From Clavelina lepadiformis (lineage: Eukaryota > Chordata > Ascidiacea > Aplousobranchia > Clavelinidae), in the NCBI RefSeq assembly GCF_947623445.1, contig NC_135245.1, positions 3,107,501-3,171,500 on the forward strand: a stretch of 64,000 nucleotides of DNA, read 5' to 3'. The position numbers and the translations under genes were made by a program. The notes beneath the pieces were generated by a model. The model worked only from the letters and a program-made list of their open reading frames with translations. It searched no databases and was not told where the DNA came from. Numbering within the stretch: position 1 is the stretch's first letter; every line of letters starts with the position of its first letter. Below, piece after piece: positions 42,373 to 55,000 of the stretch.

Positions 42373-45300
42373 ATGTCTGCAGAAACTCTTTTGCAGAAAG
42401 TGAAAAGATATCATTCGGAGTCATTTGAATGTATAAAAAAAGCTTTGGAAATTGATGAAAACCAGAATGGTAAAATAGATCTTAATTGTGTAGCCTGGTT
42501 AATTTTATTGATATAAAGTTTAAACCTATTTGAACTGAAACTACGATTCCGCTTCTACTACGATTGCAAAACCACTTCTACTACGATTGTGTACTACAAG
42601 ATTTTAGTTATATATATGTATATATGTATAATAGTTGCTCGCATAACTTTGAAAATGTAGCTGTAGACTTACCATAATTCTGAAAAGAGGGACAAATTAT
42701 ACAATAACATGCATTATGATATCATAAATGTATCCTAAAAGATGTTCATAAGGATATAATCCAATGGGATATTTCCAATCCATAAGGATATAATCCAATG
42801 ACAGAACAATGACGTGACGCGAGTACTCAGCGTGTCATTTATCATTCATTATTGTTTATTGAGCAACCTTGCTGTGTAACTCTTAGTTTAAGCTTAATTC
42901 TTACATTACATTACATTACTGTGTATACTGGCGTATAAGCCCCCTTGCGTTTTTCACCGGCGACAAACGTTAGGCATCATAGAGAAGACGACTGCTACCA
43001 CTACTTGAACGTCATGCAAAATGTATGCAATGACCGTTGTCGTTTGTTACCGCTGCAAAATGGTTCCATGCAACAGTAAATGCTTGCGTTCGACAATAAT
43101 TGCAAAAGAGAAAGTACAATACATGTCTCATTTTGCGCATTTGTTTTCGTTACTAGTAAGCAATGAAAATAAAGAAACGATGACTTTACATGGCAAATGC
43201 TTAATCGTGCTCATACCATAGCACCAAGTTCGCGATCGAAAAATACAGTTGAGCTTTTGCACATGAATCCACTGCCTGCCAAACAAATGTAGGCCGTGGG
43301 CCAAATTCGCAAGTTAATTAGATTGTGCTGGCACATACAGTATTATAATTAAGATGATCAACATGAACTACATAATCGTGTGTCAAATAAAGAATTATTG
43401 CAACCAGTCTTATTTTATTTGTCTAACACAGTTGTAAATCGTTATGCTGCACAGTGTTATCGCTTTGGTCTGTTAGTTCTGTCCATGTCACAGTCTTCCA
43501 TTACCGCTATACATTGCCGCCTTTTATCTTTTAAAGTCTTTAGCGAAATGACAATGCAGTGCCTTGCTGCCAACACAAGCAGCTGAGACACTTCGTCTGA
43601 TGAAAAAAAAAATGCATTTCCGCCAAAGTATAGTTTACATTTTAAAGCGATCGTTTTGAAACATGGTTGCAAAATCAACTACTTCAAAGTGTCAATTGTA
43701 AACCATAACATTTGTCTTACTTTACTGAACAACGACTTCGCATGTAAAATTCTTTTATTTTGTTGTTTGAAGATGACCACGTGCGGTCTGTTTATCGCAG
43801 GAACGGAATTTGGCTGATCAGACATAAATTTTTTTACAAAATTTTGGTCGGGTGTATAAGCCCCCTCTCGTTTTTTGGCCCAAAAATTTTAGTCAAAAAA
43901 GGGGCCTTATCTGCCGGTATATACGGTAAATTAAGTCATGGTATTCAGGAAAGAAAGAGGATGCCCTCATGTGGTACGATAAAGGCATCAGCATGTTGGA
44001 GAAAGGAATTAACGTCCCAAAAATGGGAGCGTCCGTTGATGACAAAACTAAAATCATTCGCATTCAGACCAAGATGATGAAAAATCTTCAGATGGCCAAA
44101 GAACGTCAGGATTGCTTAAGTAAGATAAAGATGAGTTGGCAATGGCAACAAGATTACGGTAGTGTATGTATACATTATAAGGTGTTTATAAGTGTACTAC
44201 TAATGCATGGAACTACAGAAATTCTATGTATATATAGATATAGGTATACTATTCTGACTTCAGATGTCATCCTCTTTATGATAAAATAAATTCTTTTTAA
44301 AGATGCTAAGTCATCTACAAGCGAGTCAGTTCTATCAAAACCTACCAGACCTCACAGTGGACCACCGGCTGGTACAATTTTGGAAATAATTGATTAAATA
44401 ATGAATACATACACTGTACACATTATTATTATACAGATATAATTGTGATTTTTGCTTTGTAGCTCTTTTTATTGTCTTGGTGCGAACGAAACTTTAATTT
44501 TCAGCAGTTATACCTCAGTCCTTAATTAATAGCAACTACTTATATATTACTGGATAGCGAAAGAGCCCAAACCTGGCCCATCATCCACCTCCATCAGATC
44601 AAAGCCATCATCTGGAGTACTAATACCAAAGTCAACTGCCACTTCTAGAGCAAGGAGCAACATTGCATCTGGAAAACCAGCAGTATCCGCATCTCGAACA
44701 TCTAATCGTACACCAAACAGGGTAATTATGCTATGTGGTATAATTTGGTGTTAACTTACATACACATAAGTCCAGTGTTTTTAAAAGTAATTTTGAGGAC
44801 TGAAACGGTCACTTGAATGTCTCCAATGGTCTCTCAAAATTTATACTTCTCCGACTACAGCAGAAAATTAGCAGTTATATTTAGTAGTCGCTGTCTCTTG
44901 AAAATCATCAAAACCATAAAAAAACACTGCAACTAGTTAGAGCACAAGCATACTGGTATTAAAAAGACGTGAGGAGTTGTAACAATACCATTCAAGTCCT
45001 AATTTTTATCTGTTTTTCAGCCAAGCAGTGCAGAGTCAAAAATCAACCACTCCCAAATCCCTGAGAGCACGAGCAAGTCACGAATTCGTTCAAAACAATT
45101 TAAATCTGTTTCATCAGAGATGGCGAACAAAATTATCGACGCAGCTCTCATGTGAGTAGTTTCTAAATTTAAATTCTATTATACTATTTATCAATATCAA
45201 CATAGCCTCTTATTTTAACTTTTAGCTTGTCGTGTTTAACCTGGAAGTTTTTAATTTTGTAACGTAAACTCACCAAATTTTTTTTGCCATTTTTAGTGAA

Positions 45301-47375
45301 AAATGTGTCAAGTTTGATGACATTGCGGGGCAGGAGGCAGCAAAAGAAGCCCTGAAAGAAATTGTCATATACCCTGTCCTACGACCCGATCTCTTTATGG
45401 GTAAATAAATAATTTTCCATTCAATTGATATTGAAGAATGTCATGTTTTTTGTCAATGTCCTTGTGAGCAAGTTTTTGCCACAACACTAATCCACAAAAT
45501 AAGAAATATTTAAAAAATTTGTATTCAGGTCTGCGCTCTCCTGCCAAGGGCCTCTTATTATTTGGTCCTCCTGGCAATGGAAAGACTCTTCTTGCAAAAG
45601 CTGTGGCTGGCGAGGCGGATGCAACATTTTTTAACATCAGTGCTGCAACACTCACATCGAAATGGGTGAAAATTTGACTTATATATTTTCACTGTGACTT
45701 CAGTGGAGTTTTGTTTTAGTAATCTTTTTGTTTACTTAATGAGATCATTTCCTAGTACCTGCGTCATAATGTAAATAGTTTTAAAAAAAGTCAAACAAAT
45801 CAATGAAGATATTGTAATTTATGATATTACATTATTCATGTCCTAGTTAAATTCAGTATCGATGAATTTCAGCATGTTTGTATGCTGTTATGATGAAAAT
45901 TAGGGTATTTGCAACTGATACGGATGTGTTCTAAATCACATTCAAATGATGAATGATATCTAACATGTAGTATGTTTTGAAGAGTTTAATTATGACCAAT
46001 AAATCAACAATAACACTGAAATTATATTGTCAATATATCTTAGGTTGGTGAAGGAGAGAAAATGGTGAAAGCATTATTTGCCGTCGCCAGAGAAGTGCAA
46101 CCAAGTATTGTCTTCATAGGTGAGATGTAAAATGCTTCTACTGCAGCATTATGTGTGAGTGACATTAAATCTCAAAACCCATAACTGTACTTATCACTTC
46201 AAGCATTTTTATGATGTCTGTAAGTTTCTCCGAGCTTAAAGATGGCCTAATGCACCAAAGCACATTTTACTCATGATTTCATAGAGAGTTTAGTGTCATT
46301 GGAATCCATGTTCCACTACAAACTTCACTTGTTGTAATGCGATAAAGCCCTCAAATTCATCACAACCCATCTTTAATGGTTCTGTCTTCATGCAGATGAA
46401 ATAGACTCCCTTCTTCGAGCAAGGCAAGAAAACGACTCCGATGCAGCTCGAAAGATACAGACGGAATTCTTCCTCCAGTTCGACGGAGTCGGTACTAATC
46501 CCAACGATAGAATCTTGGTGATGGGAGCGACAAATAGACCCCAAGAGCTTGACGATGCTGCACTGAGGTGACAAGTTTTAGTGGTAAAAAGTAGTTTGAG
46601 CTTTAACTAGTTTTCAGTTTTAAGTTTTGAGTTTTAGTTATACAACTAGCTGACCAGATAGTTGACCTTTCACTGCACTTAAAACTGTGCATCTTTTAAA
46701 TCTTTTGTCCGATGGATTCTTTTGTACGTTGGATTTTTCTTGTTTGTGAAGAAGCAAAACCTTCATCTATCATTTGTCTTTCCAGGCGGTTTCCGAAACG
46801 AATTTATGTTCGTTTACCGGACGCGCAAACCAGAGAACATCTCTTTAAAATGCTTTTGTCAAAACTTGAGAACTCCTTAAGCGCAGCTGACATTCACAAA
46901 CTTTCTAAGATGTGCGATAATTATTCGTTTAGTGACTTAACCGACCTTGCAAAGGACGCTGCCATGGGACCAATACGTGGTAAGCGATCTCTTGCTATTT
47001 GAAGATAACTGAAGTGAAATTGTTTTTACTTAATTTCTTTTCTAGTTTGTTCTTATGTTTGTTCATTAAATTCTGTTGGATGCATCGTACTTTACAGAGC
47101 TTCCTCGAGATGTAATGATGACCATAGAAGCAAGCAAGGTAAAAATGCACAGTTTCTTTTTTACATCATCAGTAGTTGTACATTTCTTCGATAAATAAGT
47201 GACAAGTAAACTTCACATCGGACGTGTAACCATCCCCTCTCTTTCGTAGATGAGAAAAATAAACTTAAACGATTTCACCAAGTCGCTGCATAAAATCCGT
47301 CCAAGCGTCGACGTGTCTTTGTTACGAACCTACGAGCAATGGAATAATAAACACGGAGATACGTCGAGTCTATGA
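42373..47375 (+). CDS. SPAST: SPAST, spastin microtubule-severing AAA ATPase
   Basis: Spastin hexamers pull tubulin tails to sever microtubules and act with ESCRT-III at midbodies and endosomes. Exons: 42373-42469, 43949-44158, 44303-44371, 44558-44721, 45021-45151, 45297-45400, 45529-45665, 46044-46119, 46396-46567, 46786-46979, 47098-47138, 47250-47375; 506 residues with consistent phases. Exons 1-2 form the MIT domain ([35 protein letters not shown]). A Ser/Pro/Lys-rich microtubule-binding linker follows. The AAA module holds [18 protein letters not shown], Walker [20 protein letters not shown], pore loop SKWVGEGEKM, Walker [32 protein letters not shown] with the arginine finger, and the C-terminal helix ending NKHGDTSSL. 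An in-frame TAG lies ten codons before the ATG, so this transcript encodes only a short form (human M87-like) without the membrane hairpin. Confidence 0.95.
42541..42592. repeat. Short tandem repeat in SPAST intron 1
   Basis: Imperfect tandem units built on CTTCTACTACGATTG, about two and a half copies. Non-coding. Confidence 0.6.
42747..42800. repeat. Direct repeat pair in SPAST intron 1
   Basis: The 20-mer CATAAGGATATAATCCAATG occurs twice, at 42747-42766 and 42781-42800, separated by 14 bases. Likely a local slippage duplication. Confidence 0.8.
42917..43928. mobile_element. Non-autonomous TIR DNA element (~1 kb) in SPAST intron 1
   Basis: The left end reads TACTGTGTATACTGGCGTAT and then AAGCCCCC. 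The reverse complement of the right end reads TACCGTATATACCGGCAGAT and then AAGGCCCC, so the ends are clear terminal inverted repeats. A second copy of the GTGTATAAGCCCCCTCTCG motif lies near 43851-43869. Ends of the type 'CCGTATATACNGGCGTATAAGSCCC' are common in non-autonomous DNA transposons of invertebrates; the exact superfamily is not settled here. Internal frames (for example at 43021-43221) match nothing I know. Its edge is only about 20 bases upstream of SPAST exon 2. Confidence 0.72.
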
Positions 47376-48540
47376 AAACAGGTCGCACTCTAAACCACAG
47401 CATATTTCTTTCAATATGCATCATATCATACGTCTTTCATATTTCAAAGGGCGTATTTCTTGATATACCAGGACAAGCCTACTCGTTCATGCAGAACAGC
47501 TTTACAGGTATCTGGATCACAACAGACGCCTGACGTTGGAATCCTGACACTTAGCAAGAAAGTTGAACCAAAGCTGAGCGTTGATTGCAAAGATTCATAC
47601 ATCTTGCTTCGGACTGTGATGCCGTTTTGAGATTGATTTCTTGCCTTCATCTCCCGAAATGCATTGTCCGGCACTTATGCATGTTTTTATACCATGATCT
47701 TTGTGTGCTGATGTTTCTATATATTTGCTCAACGTATGTTTGCACGTTATTGCGGGCTTTAGAACGTGGTGGTATTCCGTGCAACTCTAATCATAAAAGT
47801 TTTATCGCGCAGAATCGTAGCGTTTGCCTATTTCTTTCTTATACGAAGTTGACGAACGCATAGTTCATCAACGGTCAGTGGAGCGTTTAGGATTGTGTTG
47901 GTGGGCAATTTGCTTGACAGATGGGTCAAAGATTTTCACGTTTCTTTACTTTCCTCCAAATATAATGCATTGCTACACTTTTACTTGCAGTAAATATTTG
48001 AAATCACTTTTTTCCACCAGACTGCTTCTAACGGCTTGTTATATTCTGTTGATTTGCCACACCGTTTAGCCTACACATGTTCAACGGGCGGCTCGGTCAG
48101 ATTGCAGAGCATGGTAGGTGCACACTGGAGATTTTCTGCTGAAACGTACTTATTTACTGCATACCGCCACACCTGCTGGTTAGACCATTTCTTCCGTAGG
48201 GAGAACAAGAGAAAAAGGTTTTTCTGTTTTGGAAGTAAAAACACTAAAAATCAACGGCTTCTTTTGTGTGTGGTATCTTTCGTTATGTAGGCTAATGTAT
48301 GCTGACAATAAGTATGCATGTGTCGTGGTATGATATCCTTCGTGTATGCGGATAATGAAGCTCCGAAAAATTTAAGTCCAATTTAAAGAATATAATAACA
48401 GCTGAGTAACTTTCCTATGTCAGCACCAACAGATGACAGATTCTCGCGGGCTGGATGAAACTTGTCGGCGGGCCGCATTCTGGCCCGAGGACCGCGTGTT
48501 GGACATCCCTGGTCTAAACACTTCTAAAGCAGTATTTTTA
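47376..48540. other. SPAST 3' region and hAT-like element end
   Basis: About 1.2 kb downstream of SPAST without a supported gene. Sequence ending at 48511 (GGGCCGCATTCTGGCCC, later GTTGGACATCCCTG) looks like the right end of a hAT-type non-autonomous element; many animal hAT ends read CAGGGATGTCCAA on the other strand. I did not find its left end. Confidence 0.45.
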
Positions 48541-48775
48541 CACGAGATATAACAAATAATTCTTACGTCGTGTCAATAGAAAACGGTGTATCAAGCAACC
48601 AACTCACGGAAATACTTGAATTACTGTTTCCTTGAACCAGCCAATATAGCGACTTCATACTCCGAAAAGCTGATATTTTAAACGTATAGAGTAGATAAGC
48701 GGAAAAGATCCCACGAGATGAAAAATGTGTTTTTGCACGACTAAGATGGCTTTTGATAAAACTGCTAATATAATT
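48541..48775 (-). repeat. Outer left block of the SLC22 inverted duplication
   Basis: The reverse complement of this block matches 61336-61562 over about 220 bp, with small indels. A shared stretch is CATCTCGTGGGATCTTTTCC (around 48702-48721 and 61388-61407). It is non-coding and places an outer boundary of the palindrome on the left at or before 48541. Confidence 0.82.
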
Positions 48776-49184
48776 AGAAGTCAGAAAAGATTGTTCAGAA
48801 GTTGAACAGCTCTGGAAAGGTAAAGAATACTTTAGGTGAATCGTAGCCTGCTTCAAAGGAACTAGATACAAATAGATGCATAGAAAAGGATGACATGAAA
48901 CTCCAAATAAGAATTCTAAGTAAATTGAAAGTAATACAAAATATGATGAAATGGTTTAAATGAATGAATGGCATGAAATGGTTTCCAAAATCTACACTAC
49001 TATTATCAATTTTGAAACAGGCCAAGCAACAATTTGAATTGATGACTTATTGTCTATTTTAAACTGAAAGATAGCAATAGGCATGACAGATAAATGATAT
49101 GCGGATGACATTAGACACGCTGGCCACGACTGTATAGCGCTAACACACGATTATAGACTTCGTATTTTACTACTATATTGCTCT

Positions 49185-49610
49185 ATTATGATTTTAATAG
49201 TGAATTGTAATAATTTAGATAAATGGCTTATCCGTGCGGTAGACTGAGTAACACGCTTTTCAAGTTCTTGTAGTAGATTAAGAGTGTTACCAATTAAGAA
49301 GTGTTCTTGTTGACAATATCTCTGTAATGTAAAGTGTTGTCAGATTGTTAGTGGTTACAAATTAGATATTTTGTGACACATCACATGTGACGTTTAACTG
49401 TTACCTACTCTGATGGGCTATAGCATAACGTTATGGAAAAAAGGAAATAGTTTTGGCTTAGCCTAATTCTCTTTGTAAAATGTCTCTTCTGAAAATCTTG
49501 GTTTATGAAAGGTCTCTCTGAAAAGTGTGTTAGTGGAAATGGTACATGATAATTTCTTTTGGTGTAATTACGACTACACTTTGGAATATAAGAATTTGGA
49601 CTTTATGAAG
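49185..49610 (+). repeat. Direct repeat, copy 1
   Basis: Matches about 51300-51880 in the same orientation. Shared stretches include GAATTGTAATAATTTA, GTGTTCTTGTTGACAATATC, ACACATCACATGTGACGTTT and AATGTCTCTTCTGAAAATCT. Copies differ by substitutions and small indels. It marks a segmental tandem duplication upstream of the plus-strand SLC22 copy, with about 1.7 kb between copies. Confidence 0.88.
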
Positions 49611-51299
49611 GTATAAGCAACGGAGTCAAAAGTAAAATAAACAAAAGGAGTTCTACAAGTACAATTAACGCCTTTGACTTTATGTCACCCAATAACATTA
49701 ATATAGCCCCCGCCATCACCACATTTTTTGATACCTCGCTTTTATTCTCACAAGAAGAAAAACAACGTACCTTCTGAAGACGAAAGCCAGGCAGACCAGA
49801 AATATTGGAATCAGATAAGGCTCGAGAGACAAGTTGCATTCGGCGGTCTATTATCAAGCAAATTACGGCAGCGATTTCAAAAATTCTCGAAGTATCCAAT
49901 TGAAAAAATTCTTGCCAAGGAACAATGAACGAATATTTCAGTTTAAGGCTATTGGCGTGATGGATTGCGGTTGAAGACAAAGCTGGCCAACGCCAGCAAG
50001 CATAACTCAAAGGAGAGATGGAACAAAAATCGTCAAGAAGAACGAAGCTATCACTCTGTGTGGACACCTTTTCATCGTTTTGGATCTGCTTCCGACTAAG
50101 TCATAGCCGGTAAACTGCATTACTCATTTCAAAATATACGGTTCTAGGTGGTAGCATGTTCCAGCGTACATATTTCATTATAATAATAACAAAAATATTC
50201 AATACGTTTTCCTAGGCTGATGTTACCTTACTGATTGTATGTCATAGCACAACGCGCACGTAAATTTATACTATAATTCTACCTTATATGTAATTTGCGT
50301 ACCTCACGCATCATATAATCATAAACTAGAACTTTAATTTGTTCTAAAAGTTTATGTATTCGTTATCCCCTCTCGACGTTTATCTCTACGTATTTTTTCA
50401 ATCTTATGTTTTGAGGTGGATGATTTTTTTTTTTTTTTTCATGGACGCAGGCAAATAAGCCAAATACTTATTTTGCCGTATCACTTACTCCACATTATCT
50501 ACCTACAAAGCACTCTTTTAGTGTTTTCTTATGCTAAGCAACTTTATCTCACGCTTTACATTAAACCAACTTTCTTGTTTTCATTAATGACTTACATTAA
50601 GCACTATAGCGTTATAAAATTCCGTACGATTACTTTGCCTTGTTTGTCATAATATACCAGATGCAAGCTGCCGTCCTGTATAAATCAGAATCTGTTAATT
50701 TGTGAGTGTCACGATAGCCTCGATTTACAAATATGGGTCCGCTAAACTTGCTTACAGTACAGGCAAGGAGAAAACGAATGGAGGCGAATGGCGATTTAAA
50801 CTTATTACTCAGACTGATCGAACTTTTATTTTCTTCTCCTGCATTGAAAATCCTCTTACCCTAACCCACCCTTTTACTTACATTATCTTGCATTAAAAAT
50901 TGAGCTAACCAAATGCGTTGTCCAATATCATTAGGCCTATGTGCCAAAATACTGAAATACTTTCAATTATAACCGCAATAGTTCCATTCAATCTCTTTGT
51001 GTTATGTTTTGTGTGCATTTATGGTATAAGGTTCTTGATTTTTTTATTTTGCTTTGCCATTATAAAACTATAAAAAATATATTAAAATAGTTAAAAATCC
51101 TTTAATACAACATAGTTTAGCGAAGAATTCTTACTGCTGTATGCGTTTTCCTTTGCATGTGTCAATTCGTGTAATTTTCGATGACTGCGAAAGCCTGGGT
51201 GGAGAAAACACAAATGCTGCATTCTCAAGACTTGCAAGCTGTTAACGCCAACACATTCACTACCTCGAAGCTTCTTTAAGTGGCCAGCAATATTATGGC
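49611..51299. other. Interval between direct repeats; weak coding-like relic
   Basis: No recognised gene. From about 49617 to 50060 several frames stay open: a plus-strand frame with SPNNINIAPAITTFFDTSLL then RRKPGRPEILESDKARET, an overlapping plus frame of 66 residues, and a minus frame of 154 residues (49603-50067). This could be a decayed exon or chance. The remainder is AT-rich. Confidence 0.35.
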
Positions 51300-51880
51300 G
51301 ATTTTAATAATGAATTGTAATAATTTAAATAATTTGCGTTTTTAGTAAACGATCGTGTGTTCTCTGGCTAGGAAGAATCTGTTATTTAAAATATGCGCGT
51401 GTTATATTACGTGGCTATACATACATACAGCTGTAGCGGTCTGGTTTCACTATGACGTGTATACTGTATACGTGCGGTAGAGTAACATGCCTTTCAAGTG
51501 CTTGTGGTACACTTCGACTTGGAGCAGATTTAGTGTGTTACGAATTTAAAAGTGTTCTTGTTGACAATATCTCTGTAATGTGGTGTATCTCTGTAAAGTG
51601 TGGTCAGATAATTATTCGTGGTTACAAAGGAGATATTTTTGACACATCACATGTGACGTTTAACTGTAGCCTACTCTGATTAGCTATACTATAGCACACC
51701 GTTATGGAAAGTAGGAAATAGTTTTGGCTAAATTCTCTTTGTAAAATGTCTCTTCTGAAAATCTTGGTTTATGAAAGACCTCAATGAAAAGAGTGTTTGC
51801 AGAGATGGGACATGATAATTTCTTTTGATGTAATTACTTCACGTTTTTGGAATATAAGAATTAGAACTTTAAATCGCTGA
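51300..51880 (+). repeat. Direct repeat, copy 2
   Basis: Partner of 49185-49610 and immediately upstream of the plus-strand SLC22 copy, where it probably forms part of the 5' flank. It contains insertions relative to copy 1. The right arm of the palindrome shows no clear equivalent, so the duplication affected the left side only or was lost on the right. Confidence 0.85.
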
Positions 51881-52098
51881 TAAAGATAAAGAATTTGTTT
51901 GATATTGATAAAGAATTTGTTTATGCAGGTTTCAAACATTAAACTAGAGCTTTATTGGTAAAACCCTTTCCAAGCGAAAAAAAACAGTTGTTTTAGTAAA
52001 CGTTACTTGGTCAATGCCAGGTATAGGCTACATTTAACATAATATTTCCAGATTGGTATAGGCCAAATTGGCCTACGTGTAAAACAGGATTAAGCCTA

Positions 52099-55000
52099 AT
52101 GAATTTTAAAGATTTATTTAACGGGAAAGATTTTGGATATTACGAGAAGAGGTTGTGTTTTCTGCTGTTTTTATCCACTATCCCAAATATATTTCCACCA
52201 CTTCAAGTTTTGGTTAACTCATACACTCCACCTCACAGATGTGACGTAAACATTCCGACTGATAAAAGCAGCTTTCAGGTTGGTAATCTACACTTGCCGT
52301 TCGAAACAGAAACACAGTGAGATCAATTTGAGTGGATTTTTTTCCATTTTTTGTATTTAAGGTACAACAGTCGTCCGATGGTGAAACACTTGCCAACAAA
52401 CATTGGCAGGAAGTGGTGTTTAATTTGACGATTCATTTTGAAAAACAAAGCAGTGATGGTACCTATAAGAGAAGTGCATGTAAGCAGTACAACATATCAA
52501 CTGAGTCAATGAGAAAATGGATTTCAGGTGCGTTGGCGTTTAGTTCGAACGTGTTTAAGTTTCATCTCAGACAAGTTTTAGTTCCACAGGCCAAAGCTTA
52601 ACTAAAATATGAAACTTCATAAATTTCACTCACAGGCAATGGCACAACAAATGATTTTATGAACTTGAGAACGAATGAAAGTGGAACTATCCCATGTTCA
52701 AAATACATATACGAAGGAGAAGAAGTCAGCGTTATTACCGAGGTATAAGTCAGCATCATGAAATGTTATACCCTCACTTTATATAATACCATTACTAGTA
52801 GGCGATAGTCTTTTGCAAGAAACAAATGTGGTGAATATAAAGGATACACTGCACAAGTTGATTTATTTAAAATGTTCAGTTCGATTTGGTTTGCGACAAA
52901 TCACGACTGAAGCCTTTGTTCACTTCATTGTTCATGGTCGGAATGCTAGCTGGTGGACCAATCGGAGGATTTCTGTCAGATAAGTATGCATTTAGGCCGA
53001 TATTAAGAAATTGAAAGAACTAAGTAGCCTACATAGTTCTTTACTGGTATCCCGGACAAATATTTTTATGTCAATAAGAAAAGGGAATCGATCAGCATTT
53101 CGATTCCAGCTCATATAACAGAACCAATAAAAACGCATTCACTCAGTCATCCTGTAGCAGTTTGCTGAGTTACGCTCGGTTGAGGCCATCTACGGAATGA
53201 ATCTATCTTAACTTGTACTGTATGTTCTTGTGCAAAATGTAGATGGCAAGAAATAAGCAACTGGAAACCAATTAAGCTGAAATGTTTCTTTCGTTTGTTA
53301 TAGATTTGGACGACGGGTGGCTTTTTTGGCGTTTACTTTGTGGCAGTTCGTTATTGCGTTTGTCACCAGCTTTGCAACTTCTCCTGCATTTTATGGAGTT
53401 ATGCAATTTCTGGCTGGAATCAGCGCACTCGTGAACTATGCTTCTGCGGTAATGATAGGTAATGACCCATTGCCTAGAGTAAATGACTCGCATTTATAGG
53501 CCTGCTAACATTCTTATTTAAAAAAAAATACCTGTTGGCCATTTCAAATTGACAGGCTCAGAATTTGTTCACCCTGACTTGCGATCGTTTACTTACTACG
53601 TCCTTGGAAGTGGGTTTGCCGTTGGTTACATTCTTTTGGCTCCTGTCATGTATCTCATTCGAGACTGGCGTTGGTTTATGAGATTTTCAGCTTTTGTTGG
53701 CATCCCTTTTATCTCATATTATTGGTAGGTAGACCATTAACTATAAACCAAAGATGAATCTTTTGCGTTAGAATTTATCACAATTTTCAGTTTATTGGGA
53801 CGTGGATTAGTTAATGAGAATATTTTGCAAGCCATTTAATAAACCCTTCTCCGAGATTGAAGAAGGTAATCACTTCTACTAAGAATGTAAGACCTATTTT
53901 AAATTTTATGAGAAACACCGTCTAGTTGAAAGGTTCCTACAGTGTGTGCATATTATATGACATTTAAGTCAATATCACGGCGCGCAACCTAGACTTTGTT
54001 TCCTTATAATAAAGGTTAATAGATGAAACTCCAGTTTGGTTGGCTTCAAAAGGAAAAGATGAGCAGCTAATTATGGTGTTAGACAAAATCGCAAAGACAA
54101 ACAAACAAGAAAGAAAAAGCATACAAGATGTAAAAGAAAAACTAATATCGGAAGAATCCACTTTGAAAACATCTCGGCATCCTTTGCTGGATGTTGCAAA
54201 AAGTTTTACTTTACTCTGGCGCTTGTTTGTTGCTGGATTTTCCTGGTAAATACCTGTTTTAGTTTTCATGCTTCTTTATAAAAACACGTGAAAAGTTAAG
54301 TTAAACAATAGCCTATATACTTTTCAGTATTGGTAAAATCTCTCCAATCGCAAGTAAATAAATGTTTCTTGCTAGTGTCGTATAAAGCTTTAGGTTACAC
54401 GCATGTTATTGTGCAGGTTTGTAGTGAGTTTGACCTACTACGTTCTCGCTTTAAATAATAATAACCTGAGCGGGAATCGTTTTTTGAACGTTTTCTATGC
54501 GGGACTCGCCGAACTTGCATCACTCCTCACCTTCTACCTCCTGGTCGAGTCAAGAGGAAGAAGAAGTAGGTAGTTACATGATCATCATGGGATGTTGCAG
54601 TTTAGGTATCGCAGTCAACCCGTTGGTTGCTCGCTGTAAGTAGTCTTTCAATGTACAATTGTACATGGGTTTGAAAACCGGACATGTAGTCGACTATGTA
54701 TTAACTTCAACCAAATACAAAAGCCTTTCTGTTTTAGTTTCCTGGATCGATTACGGAGAAGCCTAAATATGTTTGTTGTCTTTAACAATCTTTGTTTCAA
54801 CAGTAAGTGCTATCCTTGTGGTTGTCATTTCTATGTTCAACAAGTTCGCTACTGGCGTTGCCTTTGCAATAGTTTATTCTTACGTTGGAGAAATGTTTCC
54901 AACGGCCACCAGACAGTCCATGTTAGGAGTGTGTTCGTGCTGCGCAAGAATTGGGGGAATAATTTCACCGTACATAATACACGAAGGTTTGTAGAAAAAC

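Noticed and set aside
48563-48871. 102-residue minus-strand frame in the outer left arm
   Set aside because: The mirrored sequence on the right arm does not keep the frame, so it is unlikely to be coding.
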